From Sphingobium cloacae (GTDB taxonomy: Bacteria; Pseudomonadota; Alphaproteobacteria; Sphingomonadales; Sphingomonadaceae), in NCBI RefSeq assembly GCF_002355855.1, contig NZ_AP017655.1:3661001-3725000 (forward strand): 64,000 bases of DNA, read 5' to 3'. Below are positions 56,920-64,000 of the stretch, one piece after another. The position numbers were made by a program, and so were the translations under genes. How positions within the stretch are numbered: the stretch's first letter is position 1; each line of letters starts with the position of its first letter. The notes below the pieces were generated by a model. It was not told where the DNA came from. It saw nothing but the letters and a program-made list of their open reading frames with translations, and did not search any database.

Positions 56920-57978
56920 TTGTCCAGCCAACCGCGAATCGCAATCGACGCGATGGGCGGGGATGAAGGCGTGCGCGTGATGATGGCGGGCGTGGCTCTG
57001 GCCCGCCGCCGTCATGACGGCCTGCGCTTCCTCCTGTTCGGCGATGAGACGCGGATCAAGGCGGCGCTCGACCATCATCCCAATCTGCGCGCGGCTTCCG
57101 AAGTCGTCCATAGCGATTCGGTGGTCGACGGCAGCGAAAAGCCCAGCACCGCGATTCGCAAGAAGGGCAGTTCGATGAGCATGGCGATCGCCGCCGTGAA
57201 GTCGGGCGACGCCGGGGCGGCGGTATCGGCGGGCAACACCGGCGCGCTGATGGCGATGGCGAAACTCGCGCTGCGCACCATGCCCGGCATCGACCGGCCC
57301 GCGCTCGCCGCCATGTTGCCGACGCTGGGCGATAACGACGTGGTCATGCTGGACCTTGGCGCGAACACGGAATGCGACGCGCGCAACCTCGTCCAGTTCG
57401 CGGTGATGGGCGCGGCCTATGCCCGCATCGCCTGCGACCTTGAACGGCCCCGCGTCCGCCTGCTCAATATCGGCACGGAAGAGCTCAAGGGCACGGATGA
57501 AATCCGCGACGCCGCCGCGATCCTGCGCGCCGCCGATGCGCTGCCCCTGTCCTTCGAGGGTTTTACCGAGGGCGACAAGATCGGCCGCGGCGACGTGGAC
57601 GTGATCGCGTGCGACGGCTTTTCGGGCAATGTCGCGCTCAAGACGGCGGAGGGCACCGCCCGCTTCGTCACCGACCTGCTGCGCAAGGCGTTCACCAGTT
57701 CGCTGCGGTCCAAGATCGGCTTCCTGATCTCCAAGCCCGCCATGCATCTGCTGAAGCATCATCTCGACCCCAACAACCATAATGGCGCGGTCTTTCTGGG
57801 CCTCAACGGCGTCGTCGTGAAAAGCCATGGCAGCGCCAACGACAAGGGCGTGGCCAACGCCGTCCATGTCGCCGCGCGCCTGCTGGAGGAAGACATCACC
57901 CGGCGCATCGCCGCCGACATGGCGGGGGTCGCGGCCCTGTTCAACGTCGCATCCAAGCAGGAGTTGCCGGTCAAGTGA
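56920..57978 (+). CDS. plsX: Phosphate acyltransferase PlsX
   Basis: A 352-residue enzyme converting acyl-ACP to acyl-phosphate for phospholipid synthesis. Signatures: [45 protein letters not shown] and [14 protein letters not shown]. The start is TTG 56920 in [14 protein letters not shown]; no in-frame ATG precedes the conserved region. fabH overlaps its stop by 4 bases. Confidence 0.95.
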   Translation: MSSQPRIAIDAMGGDEGVRVMMAGVALARRRHDGLRFLLFGDETRIKAALDHHPNLRAASEVVHSDSVVDGSEKPSTAIRKKGSSMSMAIAAVKSGDAGAAVSAGNTGALMAMAKLALRTMPGIDRPALAAMLPTLGDNDVVMLDLGANTECDARNLVQFAVMGAAYARIACDLERPRVRLLNIGTEELKGTDEIRDAAAILRAADALPLSFEGFTEGDKIGRGDVDVIACDGFSGNVALKTAEGTARFVTDLLRKAFTSSLRSKIGFLISKPAMHLLKHHLDPNNHNGAVFLGLNGVVVKSHGSANDKGVANAVHVAARLLEEDITRRIAADMAGVAALFNVASKQELPVK

Positions 57979-58943
57979 TCCGCCGTTCGATATTATTGGG
58001 CACGGGCTCTGCCCTTCCGGCGCGCAAGGTCACCAACGCGGAACTGGCGCAGACCGTCGACACCAGCGACGAATGGATCGTGGAGCGCACCGGCATCCGC
58101 GCGCGCTATATCGCGGGGGAGGGGGAGACCACCGTATCCCTGGCGACCGACGCGGCCCGCGCCGCCCTGGACGCCGCCGGGCTGGCGCCGCGGGACATCG
58201 ACCTCGTCATCCTCGCGACCGCCACCCCGGACCAGACCTTCCCGGCCAGCGCCACGCTGGTGCAGGCCGCGCTGGGCATCGACGATTGCGTCGCCTTCGA
58301 CGTCGCGGCGGTCTGTTCGGGCTTCCTCTATGCCCTGACCGTGGCCGACAGCATGATCCGCTCCGGCGCGGCGCGGCGCGCCCTGGTGATCGGATCGGAA
58401 ACCTTCAGCCGCATCCTCGACTGGGAGGACCGCACCACCTGCGTCCTGTTCGGCGACGGTGCCGGCGCGGTCGTGCTGGGCGCGGAGGAAAGCGAGAGCG
58501 GCGCGCGCGGCATCCTCGCCTCGAAACTCCATGCCGACGGACGCCACAACCAGCTTCTCTATGTGGACGGCGGGCCTTCCACCACGCAGACCGTCGGCAA
58601 GCTGCGGATGAGGGGGCAGGAAGTGTTCCGCCATGCCGTCGTCAACCTGGCATCCGTCCTGACCGAAGTGCTGGCGCTGGCGGATTTGACCCCCGCCGAC
58701 ATCGATTGGCTGGTCCCGCATCAGGCCAATGCCCGGATTCTCGACGCGACCGCGCGCAAGCTGAAACTGTCGCCGGACAAGGTCATCATGACGGTGGACC
58801 GGCATGCCAACACCTCCGCCGCGTCGGTGCCGCTGGCGCTTGACCTCGCGATGCGCGACGGGCGGATCGGGGCGGGCGATCTGCTGGTTCTCGAAGCCAT
58901 GGGCGGCGGGTTTACCTGGGGCGCCTGCGCCTTGCGCCTGTAA
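57975..58943 (+). CDS. fabH: Beta-ketoacyl-ACP synthase III
   Basis: A 322-residue FabH that starts fatty acid synthesis by condensing acetyl-CoA with malonyl-ACP. Catalytic Cys in [15 protein letters not shown] (~residue 112), His in [12 protein letters not shown] (~248) and Asn in [13 protein letters not shown] (~278). The GTG start overlaps the plsX stop (GTGA). It sits in the plsX-fabH operon. Confidence 0.95.
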   Translation: MIRRSILLGTGSALPARKVTNAELAQTVDTSDEWIVERTGIRARYIAGEGETTVSLATDAARAALDAAGLAPRDIDLVILATATPDQTFPASATLVQAALGIDDCVAFDVAAVCSGFLYALTVADSMIRSGAARRALVIGSETFSRILDWEDRTTCVLFGDGAGAVVLGAEESESGARGILASKLHADGRHNQLLYVDGGPSTTQTVGKLRMRGQEVFRHAVVNLASVLTEVLALADLTPADIDWLVPHQANARILDATARKLKLSPDKVIMTVDRHANTSAASVPLALDLAMRDGRIGAGDLLVLEAMGGGFTWGACALRL

Positions 58944-59059
58944 AGCTTTTTTGCCGCTGTAAAGTGCAGTTTTGAAACATTTTCCTACCCCTATGCCACC
59001 TTGCGGAAACCATATTTTTCCGGCACATTCCCGATCGGGGCATTAATCGGGGACAGTAT

Positions 59060-59365
59060 ATGGCAGGCAATGGAACCTTGACGCGCGCGGACCTTGCGGA
59101 AAGCGTCAATCGTCACATTGGCCTTTCGCGCGCGGAAGCGGCGGCGCTCGTCGAATCCATCCTCGAACATATGGCAAGCGCCTTGGAACGCGGGGAGAAT
59201 GTGAAGATCTCCAGTTTCGGTACCTTCGTCCTGCGCGACAAGAATCAGCGCATGGGCCGCAATCCCAAGACCGGCGTGGAAGTGCCGATCGAGCCGCGCC
59301 GGGTGCTGACCTTCCGCGCCAGCCAGGCGATGCGGGACCGGGTCGCGAACGCCGGAGCGGCCTGA
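59060..59365 (+). CDS. ihfA: Integration host factor subunit alpha
   Basis: A 101-residue HU/IHF-family DNA-bending protein: [20 protein letters not shown], then [20 protein letters not shown] and [18 protein letters not shown], the beta-arm with the conserved proline. It is the alpha subunit by synteny (downstream of fabH, upstream of the MerR gene), as in other alphaproteobacteria. Confidence 0.95.
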   Translation: MAGNGTLTRADLAESVNRHIGLSRAEAAALVESILEHMASALERGENVKISSFGTFVLRDKNQRMGRNPKTGVEVPIEPRRVLTFRASQAMRDRVANAGAA

Positions 59366-59439
59366 TCGTCCCTTTTTCGCGCATATCAGTGCTTTACCAT
59401 GGTTGACCTTGGCTTAACTATGGGTGCAACATCCCGGCC

Positions 59440-59781
59440 ATGGAAAAGGCAGAGGGCGCGTTTCTGACAATCAGCGAGTTGGCTGGCGAGCTGGGTCTTC
59501 CACAACATATCCTGCGCTATTGGGAAACGCGCTTTCCGCAGCTCCGTCCCCTGCAACGGGCGGGCAACCGGCGTTACTACCGCCCGGCCGATGTGGCGCT
59601 CGTCCGCCGGATCGACCAGCTTCTGAATGTCGAAGGCTTCACCGTGCGCGGCGCGCAGAAGGCGCTGGCGGACGGCAACGGGGTCATGCCGCCCCGGGCG
59701 GAGGAGCGCCGGCCCGAAACCGATCTCGTCAAGCGGCTGGAGTCGATCCGCGTCACGCTGGCGCGGGCGCTGGGCGAATAG
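59440..59781 (+). CDS. MerR family transcriptional regulator
   Basis: A 113-residue MerR protein. LTISELAGELGLPQHILRYW is the helix-turn-helix and RAGNRRYYRPADVALVRRI the wing. There are no metal-binding cysteines in the C-terminus. This position after ihfA is conserved across alphaproteobacteria; target genes are unknown. An A/T-rich segment upstream of the ATG may contain its promoter. Confidence 0.9.
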   Translation: MEKAEGAFLTISELAGELGLPQHILRYWETRFPQLRPLQRAGNRRYYRPADVALVRRIDQLLNVEGFTVRGAQKALADGNGVMPPRAEERRPETDLVKRLESIRVTLARALGE

Positions 59782-59783
59782 CC

Positions 59784-60302
59784 TTACAGGATGCGGGCAT
59801 GGATCAGGTCGCGGAACGGCCTGTTCCCGACCATGAAGACGGTTTCGCCGATTTCCGCAAATCCGTGCCGCGCATAGAAACGCCGGGCTTTCTCGTTCGC
59901 CGGATAAACCGCCAGCAGCAGGCGCCGCGCCCCCCGCGCCCGCGCTTCGCCCATTGCCCGTTCCATCAGCGCGTCGCCATTCCCCTTTCCCTGCCAGTCC
60001 CCCAGCAGGTAAAAGCGCTTGAGTTCGATGTCCCCGGGCCGCCGTTCGACGGGCAGGTCCGGCGGCGTCAGCATCGCATAACCCACCGGCGCGCCCAGCG
60101 GCGTCTCGCCGATCAGGATTCCTTGGGCCGGATCGGCCAGCGCCGCCCGGTAGAATGCTTCGCCATGCGCGCTCCGGATGTGGTCGATCAGCGCTTCGCC
60201 CGGATGGTCATGCGCAAAGCTCGCGAGGAAGGTCGCCCCGCCCAGTATCGACAGGGCAGGGGCATCGCCCGGTTCCGCCTTGCGCCAATGGACCGGCGTC
60301 AT
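59784..60302 (-). CDS. GNAT family N-acetyltransferase
   Basis: A 172-residue GCN5-related acetyltransferase. Motif A is FYLLGDWQGKGNGDALMERAM (Q/R-x-x-G-x-G/A), followed by LLLAVYPANEKARRFYARHGF. The acceptor cannot be predicted. It is 11 bases from the SixA-like gene on the same strand and convergent with the MerR gene. Confidence 0.9.
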   Translation of the reverse strand: MTPVHWRKAEPGDAPALSILGGATFLASFAHDHPGEALIDHIRSAHGEAFYRAALADPAQGILIGETPLGAPVGYAMLTPPDLPVERRPGDIELKRFYLLGDWQGKGNGDALMERAMGEARARGARRLLLAVYPANEKARRFYARHGFAEIGETVFMVGNRPFRDLIHARIL

Positions 60303-60312
60303 CCCACGGGTC

Positions 60313-60855
60313 CTAGCGCGCGCCCGGTCCCAAGGCGGGGTCGAGATCGCGCGGGCGGGTGAAGCTCACCAGCGTCGCGATACTCTCCCGCGCGTCGGCC
60401 CAGCGGTCGATCGGCAGGTCCAGCACCGCAAGGCTGGCGGTCGGGAATTTCACTTCCACATCGTCGCGAACGGGGCAGGCGCCGTCATCGGGAACGAGTT
60501 CCAGGATCAGTTCCTCGAATCCCGGATTATGTCCCGACATCAGCGCGGTGCCGGCATCGTCGGGCAGGTCGCGCACCACGTCCAGCAGGGTCGCCGCCGA
60601 CGCCAGATAGATGCGCCGGTCCCAATGCGCATCCAGCGTCTCTCCATAGCCCGCAAAGAAGGTTTCCAGCGTCTGCACGACCCGCACGGCGGGGGAAGCC
60701 ACCAGATGATCGAACCGCATCTTCTGCGCCTGCGCGAACCGGCCCATCAGCATGGCCGCCTTTTCCCCCCGTCGGTTGAGCGGCCGGTCGAAGTCGCGGG
60801 CGACCGGATCGTCCCAGTCGGACTTGGCGTGCCGCAGCAGGGTCAGGCGCTTCAT
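60313..60855 (-). CDS. Histidine phosphatase family protein (SixA-like)
   Basis: A 180-residue RHG-type phosphatase: LTLLRHAKSDWDDP at the N-terminus (catalytic RHA), FDRPLNRRGEKAA, and LMSGHNPGFEELI with the second His. Closest in pattern to SixA, a phosphohistidine phosphatase acting on phosphorelay or PTS proteins. It overlaps the upstream helicase stop by 4 bases. Confidence 0.9.
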   Translation of the reverse strand: MKRLTLLRHAKSDWDDPVARDFDRPLNRRGEKAAMLMGRFAQAQKMRFDHLVASPAVRVVQTLETFFAGYGETLDAHWDRRIYLASAATLLDVVRDLPDDAGTALMSGHNPGFEELILELVPDDGACPVRDDVEVKFPTASLAVLDLPIDRWADARESIATLVSFTRPRDLDPALGPGAR

Positions 60856-63608
60856 TCTCTCTCCGGGGCGGGCGGATCATGGATGATTCCCTGCCCACCT
60901 AGCTGCATGCCGCCGCCAACGCCATCGCTATATTGCGCGCCGGCGCTGACCGCGATGATCGCTTCGTCCAGCGTCAGGCGGCGGATCGGCGTGCCGGGCG
61001 GAAAGGCGGAGAGCAGGCGGCTGGGCATCGCGGCGGACAGGATGACGAAGCTGCCCTTGTCTCCCGCCCGCCGGATCAGCCGCCCGAAGGCCTGCGCCAT
61101 GCGCGCGCGAATCAGCCGGTCGTCATAGGCGCCGCCGCCCTCGGCCAGCTTGCGCGCCGCGTGCAGCACGGTGGGCTTGGACCATGGCACGCCCTCCATC
61201 ACCACCAGCCGCAGCGAATGGCCGGGCACGTCCACGCCGTCCCTCAGCGCGTCGGTGCCCAGCAGCGAGGCGCGCGGATCGTCGCGGAAGATATCGACCA
61301 GCGTGCCCGTATCCATCGGATCGACATGCTGCGCGTAGAGCGGCAGCCCCGCCCGCGCCAGCCGGTCGGCGATCCGCGCATGGACCGCGCGCAGCCGCCG
61401 GATCGCGGTGAACAGCCCCAGCGTCCCGCCGCCCGCCGCTTCGATCAGCCGCGCATAGGCGCCCGACAATCCGGCAATGTCGCCCCGCTTGATGTCGGTG
61501 ACGATCAGCACTTCGGACCGCGCCGCATAGTCGAAGGGGCTGGACGCCTCGAACCGCTCCGCCCCGCGCGGCAGATGCGCCGCGCCGCAGCGCCGCTCCG
61601 CATTGTCCCAGTCGCCGCCGCCCTTCAGCGTGGCGGAAGTGACGATCACGCCCTGCGCCGGTTTCAACACTGTCTCCGCCAACGGCCGGGTCGGATCGAG
61701 CCAATGGCGATGGATGCCGATGTCGAACTCGCGTCCCTCGATCCGGTCCACCGCCAGCCAGTCCACGAAGTCCGCGTCCGCCGGTCCTCCGATTCGCGCC
61801 AGCAGCGCCAGCCAGGCCGACACCAGATCGCACCGCCAGCCCAGCGAGGCGATGGCGCCTTCGACCCGCGCGCGCGCCGCGCCGTCCAGCCAGTCGGGCG
61901 CGTCCTCGATCACCGCCTCCAGCCGCTTGGCCAGCCGGGTCAAAGGCCGCAGCAGCGCGTCGAGCGCCCGTGCCGCCTCCTGCGCCGCTTCCACCAGCGC
62001 GCCGTCCGGTTCGGCCAGTTCCGTCTCCAGCCCGTATCCGGCGTCGGCCTCGCCATTCTCGCCCGCGCGGGTGTAGACCGTCGCCCTCACCGCCGCGAGC
62101 AGCGCCTCTACCGGCCCGAACGGCTCGCCCGCCACGATCCGTTTCAGCCACTCGTCGGCGGGCAGGGCGCGGGCCGCGTCCGCCGCCATGCGGATCGCCT
62201 CGCCGCCCGCCTCGTCATAGCTCGCCACGTCGGAAAGGCGCGCCGCCAGACCCCGCCGCCGCCCGCGCGAACCGCTTTCCGGTCCCATGATCCATCGGCG
62301 CAATTCGATGGCTTCCTGCCCCGACAACGCCACCGAAAAAGTGGAATCCGCCGCGTCGAACAGATGATGGCCTTCATCGAAGATGATGCGTTGCGGCTGC
62401 TGCCCGCTTTCCCGCCCGCGCGCGGCGTTGATCATCACCAGCGCATGATTGGCGATCACGATGTCCGCCTCCGCCGAGGCGCGCACCGCCCGCTCGATGA
62501 AGCACTTCCGGTAATGCGGACAGCCCGCATAGATGCACTCGCCCCGCCGGTCCGTGAGCGCCGTGGAGCCGTTGCGCCGGAACAGCGTCGGCAGCCATCC
62601 GGGCAGGTCGCCGCCGATCATGTCGCCATCCTTGGTGAAGGCCGCCCAGCGCGCCACCAACTGCGCCAATATCGCCGCCCGCCCGGAAAAGCCGCCCTGC
62701 AAGGCATCCTCAAGGTTCAGCAGGCAGAGATAATTTTCCCGTCCCTTGCGCACCACCACGCGCTTGGCCGCCGTCGCGGGATCGGGGAAGAGGCGTGGGC
62801 TTTCCCGGTCCAGTTGCCGTTGCAGCGCCTTGGTATAGGTCGACACCCACACGGTTCCCTGCGCCTGCGCGGCCCAGAGCGAGGCGGGCGCCAGATAGCC
62901 CAGCGTCTTGCCGATGCCCGTCCCCGCCTCGGCCAGCAGCATATGGGGCTGGTCGCGATGGGCGCGCGGGCCGAAGGCGGCGAGGGCGGCCGTGGCATAG
63001 GCGCGCTGGCCGGGGCGCGGTTCGGCGTCCGGGCCGGTCAGCCCCTCCAGCCGCTCCAGCACCTCATCCTCCGCCAGCGCGATCACGCGCGCGGGCGGAC
63101 GGGGCGGCGTTTCCTCCCATTCGGGCAGTTTGGAAAAGAGCCAGCGCTCCGCTTCCCTGGGCCGCGCGATCCGGGGCGCGACCAGCGCCGCCCAGGGCCA
63201 GCGCAGCCGGTGCAGCGCCTGCGCCGCCGTCCACGCGCCTTCGCGTTCCTCCCATGCGGGCGATTCGATCCGGTCCAGCAATCGCGCCGCCGCCATCTGC
63301 AACAGCGCGGGGATATCCGCCTCGCCGGCGATGGGCGGCAGGTCCAGCGCCTCGGCCAGCCCCTTGGGCGTGGGCACCAGGAAATGCGCGGGATAGACGA
63401 AGGCCCACAGTTCCAGCAGGTCGAGGCCGTTGAGGTCGGGATAGCCCAGCCTCTGTCCGGTCAGCGGCGCGTTCAGGATCAGCGTCGGCGTCTCGGCGGC
63501 GCGGCTGATCGCCTGCCCCTTGGCGACGCCCTGGGTGCGGCCTCCCTCGCGATGCCAGATGCCGCCATGGCTGGCATGGAGTGCGGGCAGGGCGGACGGG
63601 TCGATCAC
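60852..63608 (-). CDS. ATP-dependent DNA helicase, DinG/XPD-like
   Basis: A 918-residue superfamily 2 helicase. Walker A is EAGTGIGKTLGYLAPA (~residue 230) and the DEAH box FDEGHHLFDAAD (~410). An Fe-S cluster is indicated by cysteines in YLCLLNLED and GECIYAGCPHYRKCF. Motif VI is near MAQAFGRLIRRAGDKG. It resembles YoaA/DinG, 5'-3' helicases of repair and R-loop resolution. The first ~90 residues (LPALHASHGGIWHREGG) are an extra N-terminal domain typical of the alphaproteobacterial version. Start ATG 63608. Confidence 0.92.
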   Translation of the reverse strand: MIDPSALPALHASHGGIWHREGGRTQGVAKGQAISRAAETPTLILNAPLTGQRLGYPDLNGLDLLELWAFVYPAHFLVPTPKGLAEALDLPPIAGEADIPALLQMAAARLLDRIESPAWEEREGAWTAAQALHRLRWPWAALVAPRIARPREAERWLFSKLPEWEETPPRPPARVIALAEDEVLERLEGLTGPDAEPRPGQRAYATAALAAFGPRAHRDQPHMLLAEAGTGIGKTLGYLAPASLWAAQAQGTVWVSTYTKALQRQLDRESPRLFPDPATAAKRVVVRKGRENYLCLLNLEDALQGGFSGRAAILAQLVARWAAFTKDGDMIGGDLPGWLPTLFRRNGSTALTDRRGECIYAGCPHYRKCFIERAVRASAEADIVIANHALVMINAARGRESGQQPQRIIFDEGHHLFDAADSTFSVALSGQEAIELRRWIMGPESGSRGRRRGLAARLSDVASYDEAGGEAIRMAADAARALPADEWLKRIVAGEPFGPVEALLAAVRATVYTRAGENGEADAGYGLETELAEPDGALVEAAQEAARALDALLRPLTRLAKRLEAVIEDAPDWLDGAARARVEGAIASLGWRCDLVSAWLALLARIGGPADADFVDWLAVDRIEGREFDIGIHRHWLDPTRPLAETVLKPAQGVIVTSATLKGGGDWDNAERRCGAAHLPRGAERFEASSPFDYAARSEVLIVTDIKRGDIAGLSGAYARLIEAAGGGTLGLFTAIRRLRAVHARIADRLARAGLPLYAQHVDPMDTGTLVDIFRDDPRASLLGTDALRDGVDVPGHSLRLVVMEGVPWSKPTVLHAARKLAEGGGAYDDRLIRARMAQAFGRLIRRAGDKGSFVILSAAMPSRLLSAFPPGTPIRRLTLDEAIIAVSAGAQYSDGVGGGMQLGGQGIIHDPPAPERE

Positions 63609-63660
63609 CCGTCCGGCTTAGGCGAGCCGGAACAAAAGGGAAACCCGAAAACGGTGGCCG

Positions 63661-64000
63661 TTAACGGGTGCGCCGCCCGAAGCCGCTCTGCATCAAGGGC
63701 GCATAGGGCGTGGGGGAAGGGCGGTTGTAAGCGGGCTGATAGGCCGCCATCGGCGCCCGCCGCGCCGCGCGCGCCATTTCCAGCTTCTCCAGCAACGGCC
63801 CTTCGGTCAGTTCATAGGGGAAACGGATGCCCATCCGGTCCTCCTCGGACCAGCGCACCGTGCCGAACACGATATGGCCGTCCAGGTCGATCTGGCACTG
63901 GGTTTTCGCGGGAAGGGAACAGCCGATGACTTGCGCGCCGCCCTCGCTCAGATCGACGATCGTTCCTTCCAGGCTGTCGAGCACCGTGGTGACGACAATC
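63661..64000 (-). CDS. PilZ domain protein, 5' end outside the window
   Basis: The C-terminal ~113 residues of a PilZ-like protein. The visible part carries LEGTIVDLSEGGAQVIGCSL (the D/NxSxxG c-di-GMP motif) and VRWSEEDRMGIRFPYEL. The RxxxR half of the binding motif would lie upstream. The frame is still open at 64000, so the gene starts beyond the window; a GTG at 63984 is in frame but too close to the motif. C-terminal tail is basic (FGRRTR). Confidence 0.8.
   Translation of the reverse strand, partial: IVVTTVLDSLEGTIVDLSEGGAQVIGCSLPAKTQCQIDLDGHIVFGTVRWSEEDRMGIRFPYELTEGPLLEKLEMARAARRAPMAAYQPAYNRPSPTPYAPLMQSGFGRRTR

Noticed and set aside
60933..63929. A 998-codon plus-strand frame opposite the helicase gene.
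   Set aside because: Composition is Arg/Gln/Pro-rich and featureless; the minus strand encodes an unmistakable DinG-like helicase.

Overview
The window looks like the chromosome of a sphingomonad (Alphaproteobacteria, Sphingomonadales; Sphingobium/Novosphingobium-like). The evidence is the high GC content, the gene-transfer-agent (GTA) tail cluster ending in a DUF2793 gene, a TrcR/DUF1013 regulator, CobS/CobT, and the alphaproteobacterial rpmF-plsX-fabH-ihfA-merR block. Most of it is ordinary, densely packed core genome.

Layout. (1) 1-4140: the distal end of a GTA tail operon (DUF2460, DUF2163, NlpC/P60 peptidase, tail/host-specificity protein, DUF2793). The DUF2163 gene is frameshifted in a run of seven G. 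(2) 4.2-21.4 kb: OmpA-type porin with a 20-proline hinge, SodC lipoprotein, RNA cyclic phosphodiesterase, Bax-inhibitor family protein, GST, ClpA, quinone oxidoreductase, an LpxH-like phosphoesterase paired with a glycosyltransferase, TrcR, acyl-CoA ligase with an upstream palindrome, MsrA, TsaC/Sua5, a DUF815 ATPase and a sorbosone-dehydrogenase-like protein. (3) 21.5-34.3 kb: a leucyl aminopeptidase-MarR-NlpC/P60-ArgC operon, RimO, and a serS-surE-LysM/M23-K+ channel operon, then a host-attachment protein and a PAS protein.

(4) 34.5-47.4 kb: an accessory island. It starts at a tRNA-Thr(CGT) whose 3' half is overlapped by the 3' end of a truncated site-specific recombinase. It holds a complete IS21-family element, IS5- and IS3-family remnants, and an internally deleted IS481-family element. 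The cargo is a small uptake/catabolic cassette: TonB-dependent receptor, carboxymuconolactone-decarboxylase-like protein, SDR, cytochrome P450, a TauD-type dioxygenase stopped by one nonsense codon, and an Old Yellow Enzyme gene split by the deleted IS. A fragment resembling part of a Shedu-type (DUF4263) defence protein lies at the far end. The right border cuts a GreA/GreB-family gene after about 62 codons. No second copy of the tRNA end was found, so the right attachment site is probably lost.

(5) 47.6-64 kb: core genome again. An operon cobS-osmC-tyrosine phosphatase-cobT is followed by DUF1294, a DnaJ-domain protein, BolA, pirin, RidA, an ArsC-like protein, an Rrf2 regulator, an MBL hydrolase, MAPEG, rpmF-plsX-fabH-ihfA-merR, GNAT, SixA-like phosphatase, a DinG-like helicase and a PilZ protein cut by the window end.

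The most interesting material is in the island: a decaying catabolic cassette, a possible defence-gene remnant, and a border that has removed most of a transcription factor gene. The CobS/CobT operon with two unrelated-looking enzymes inside it also merits attention. No CRISPR array, rRNA gene, or clearly new multi-gene system is visible.
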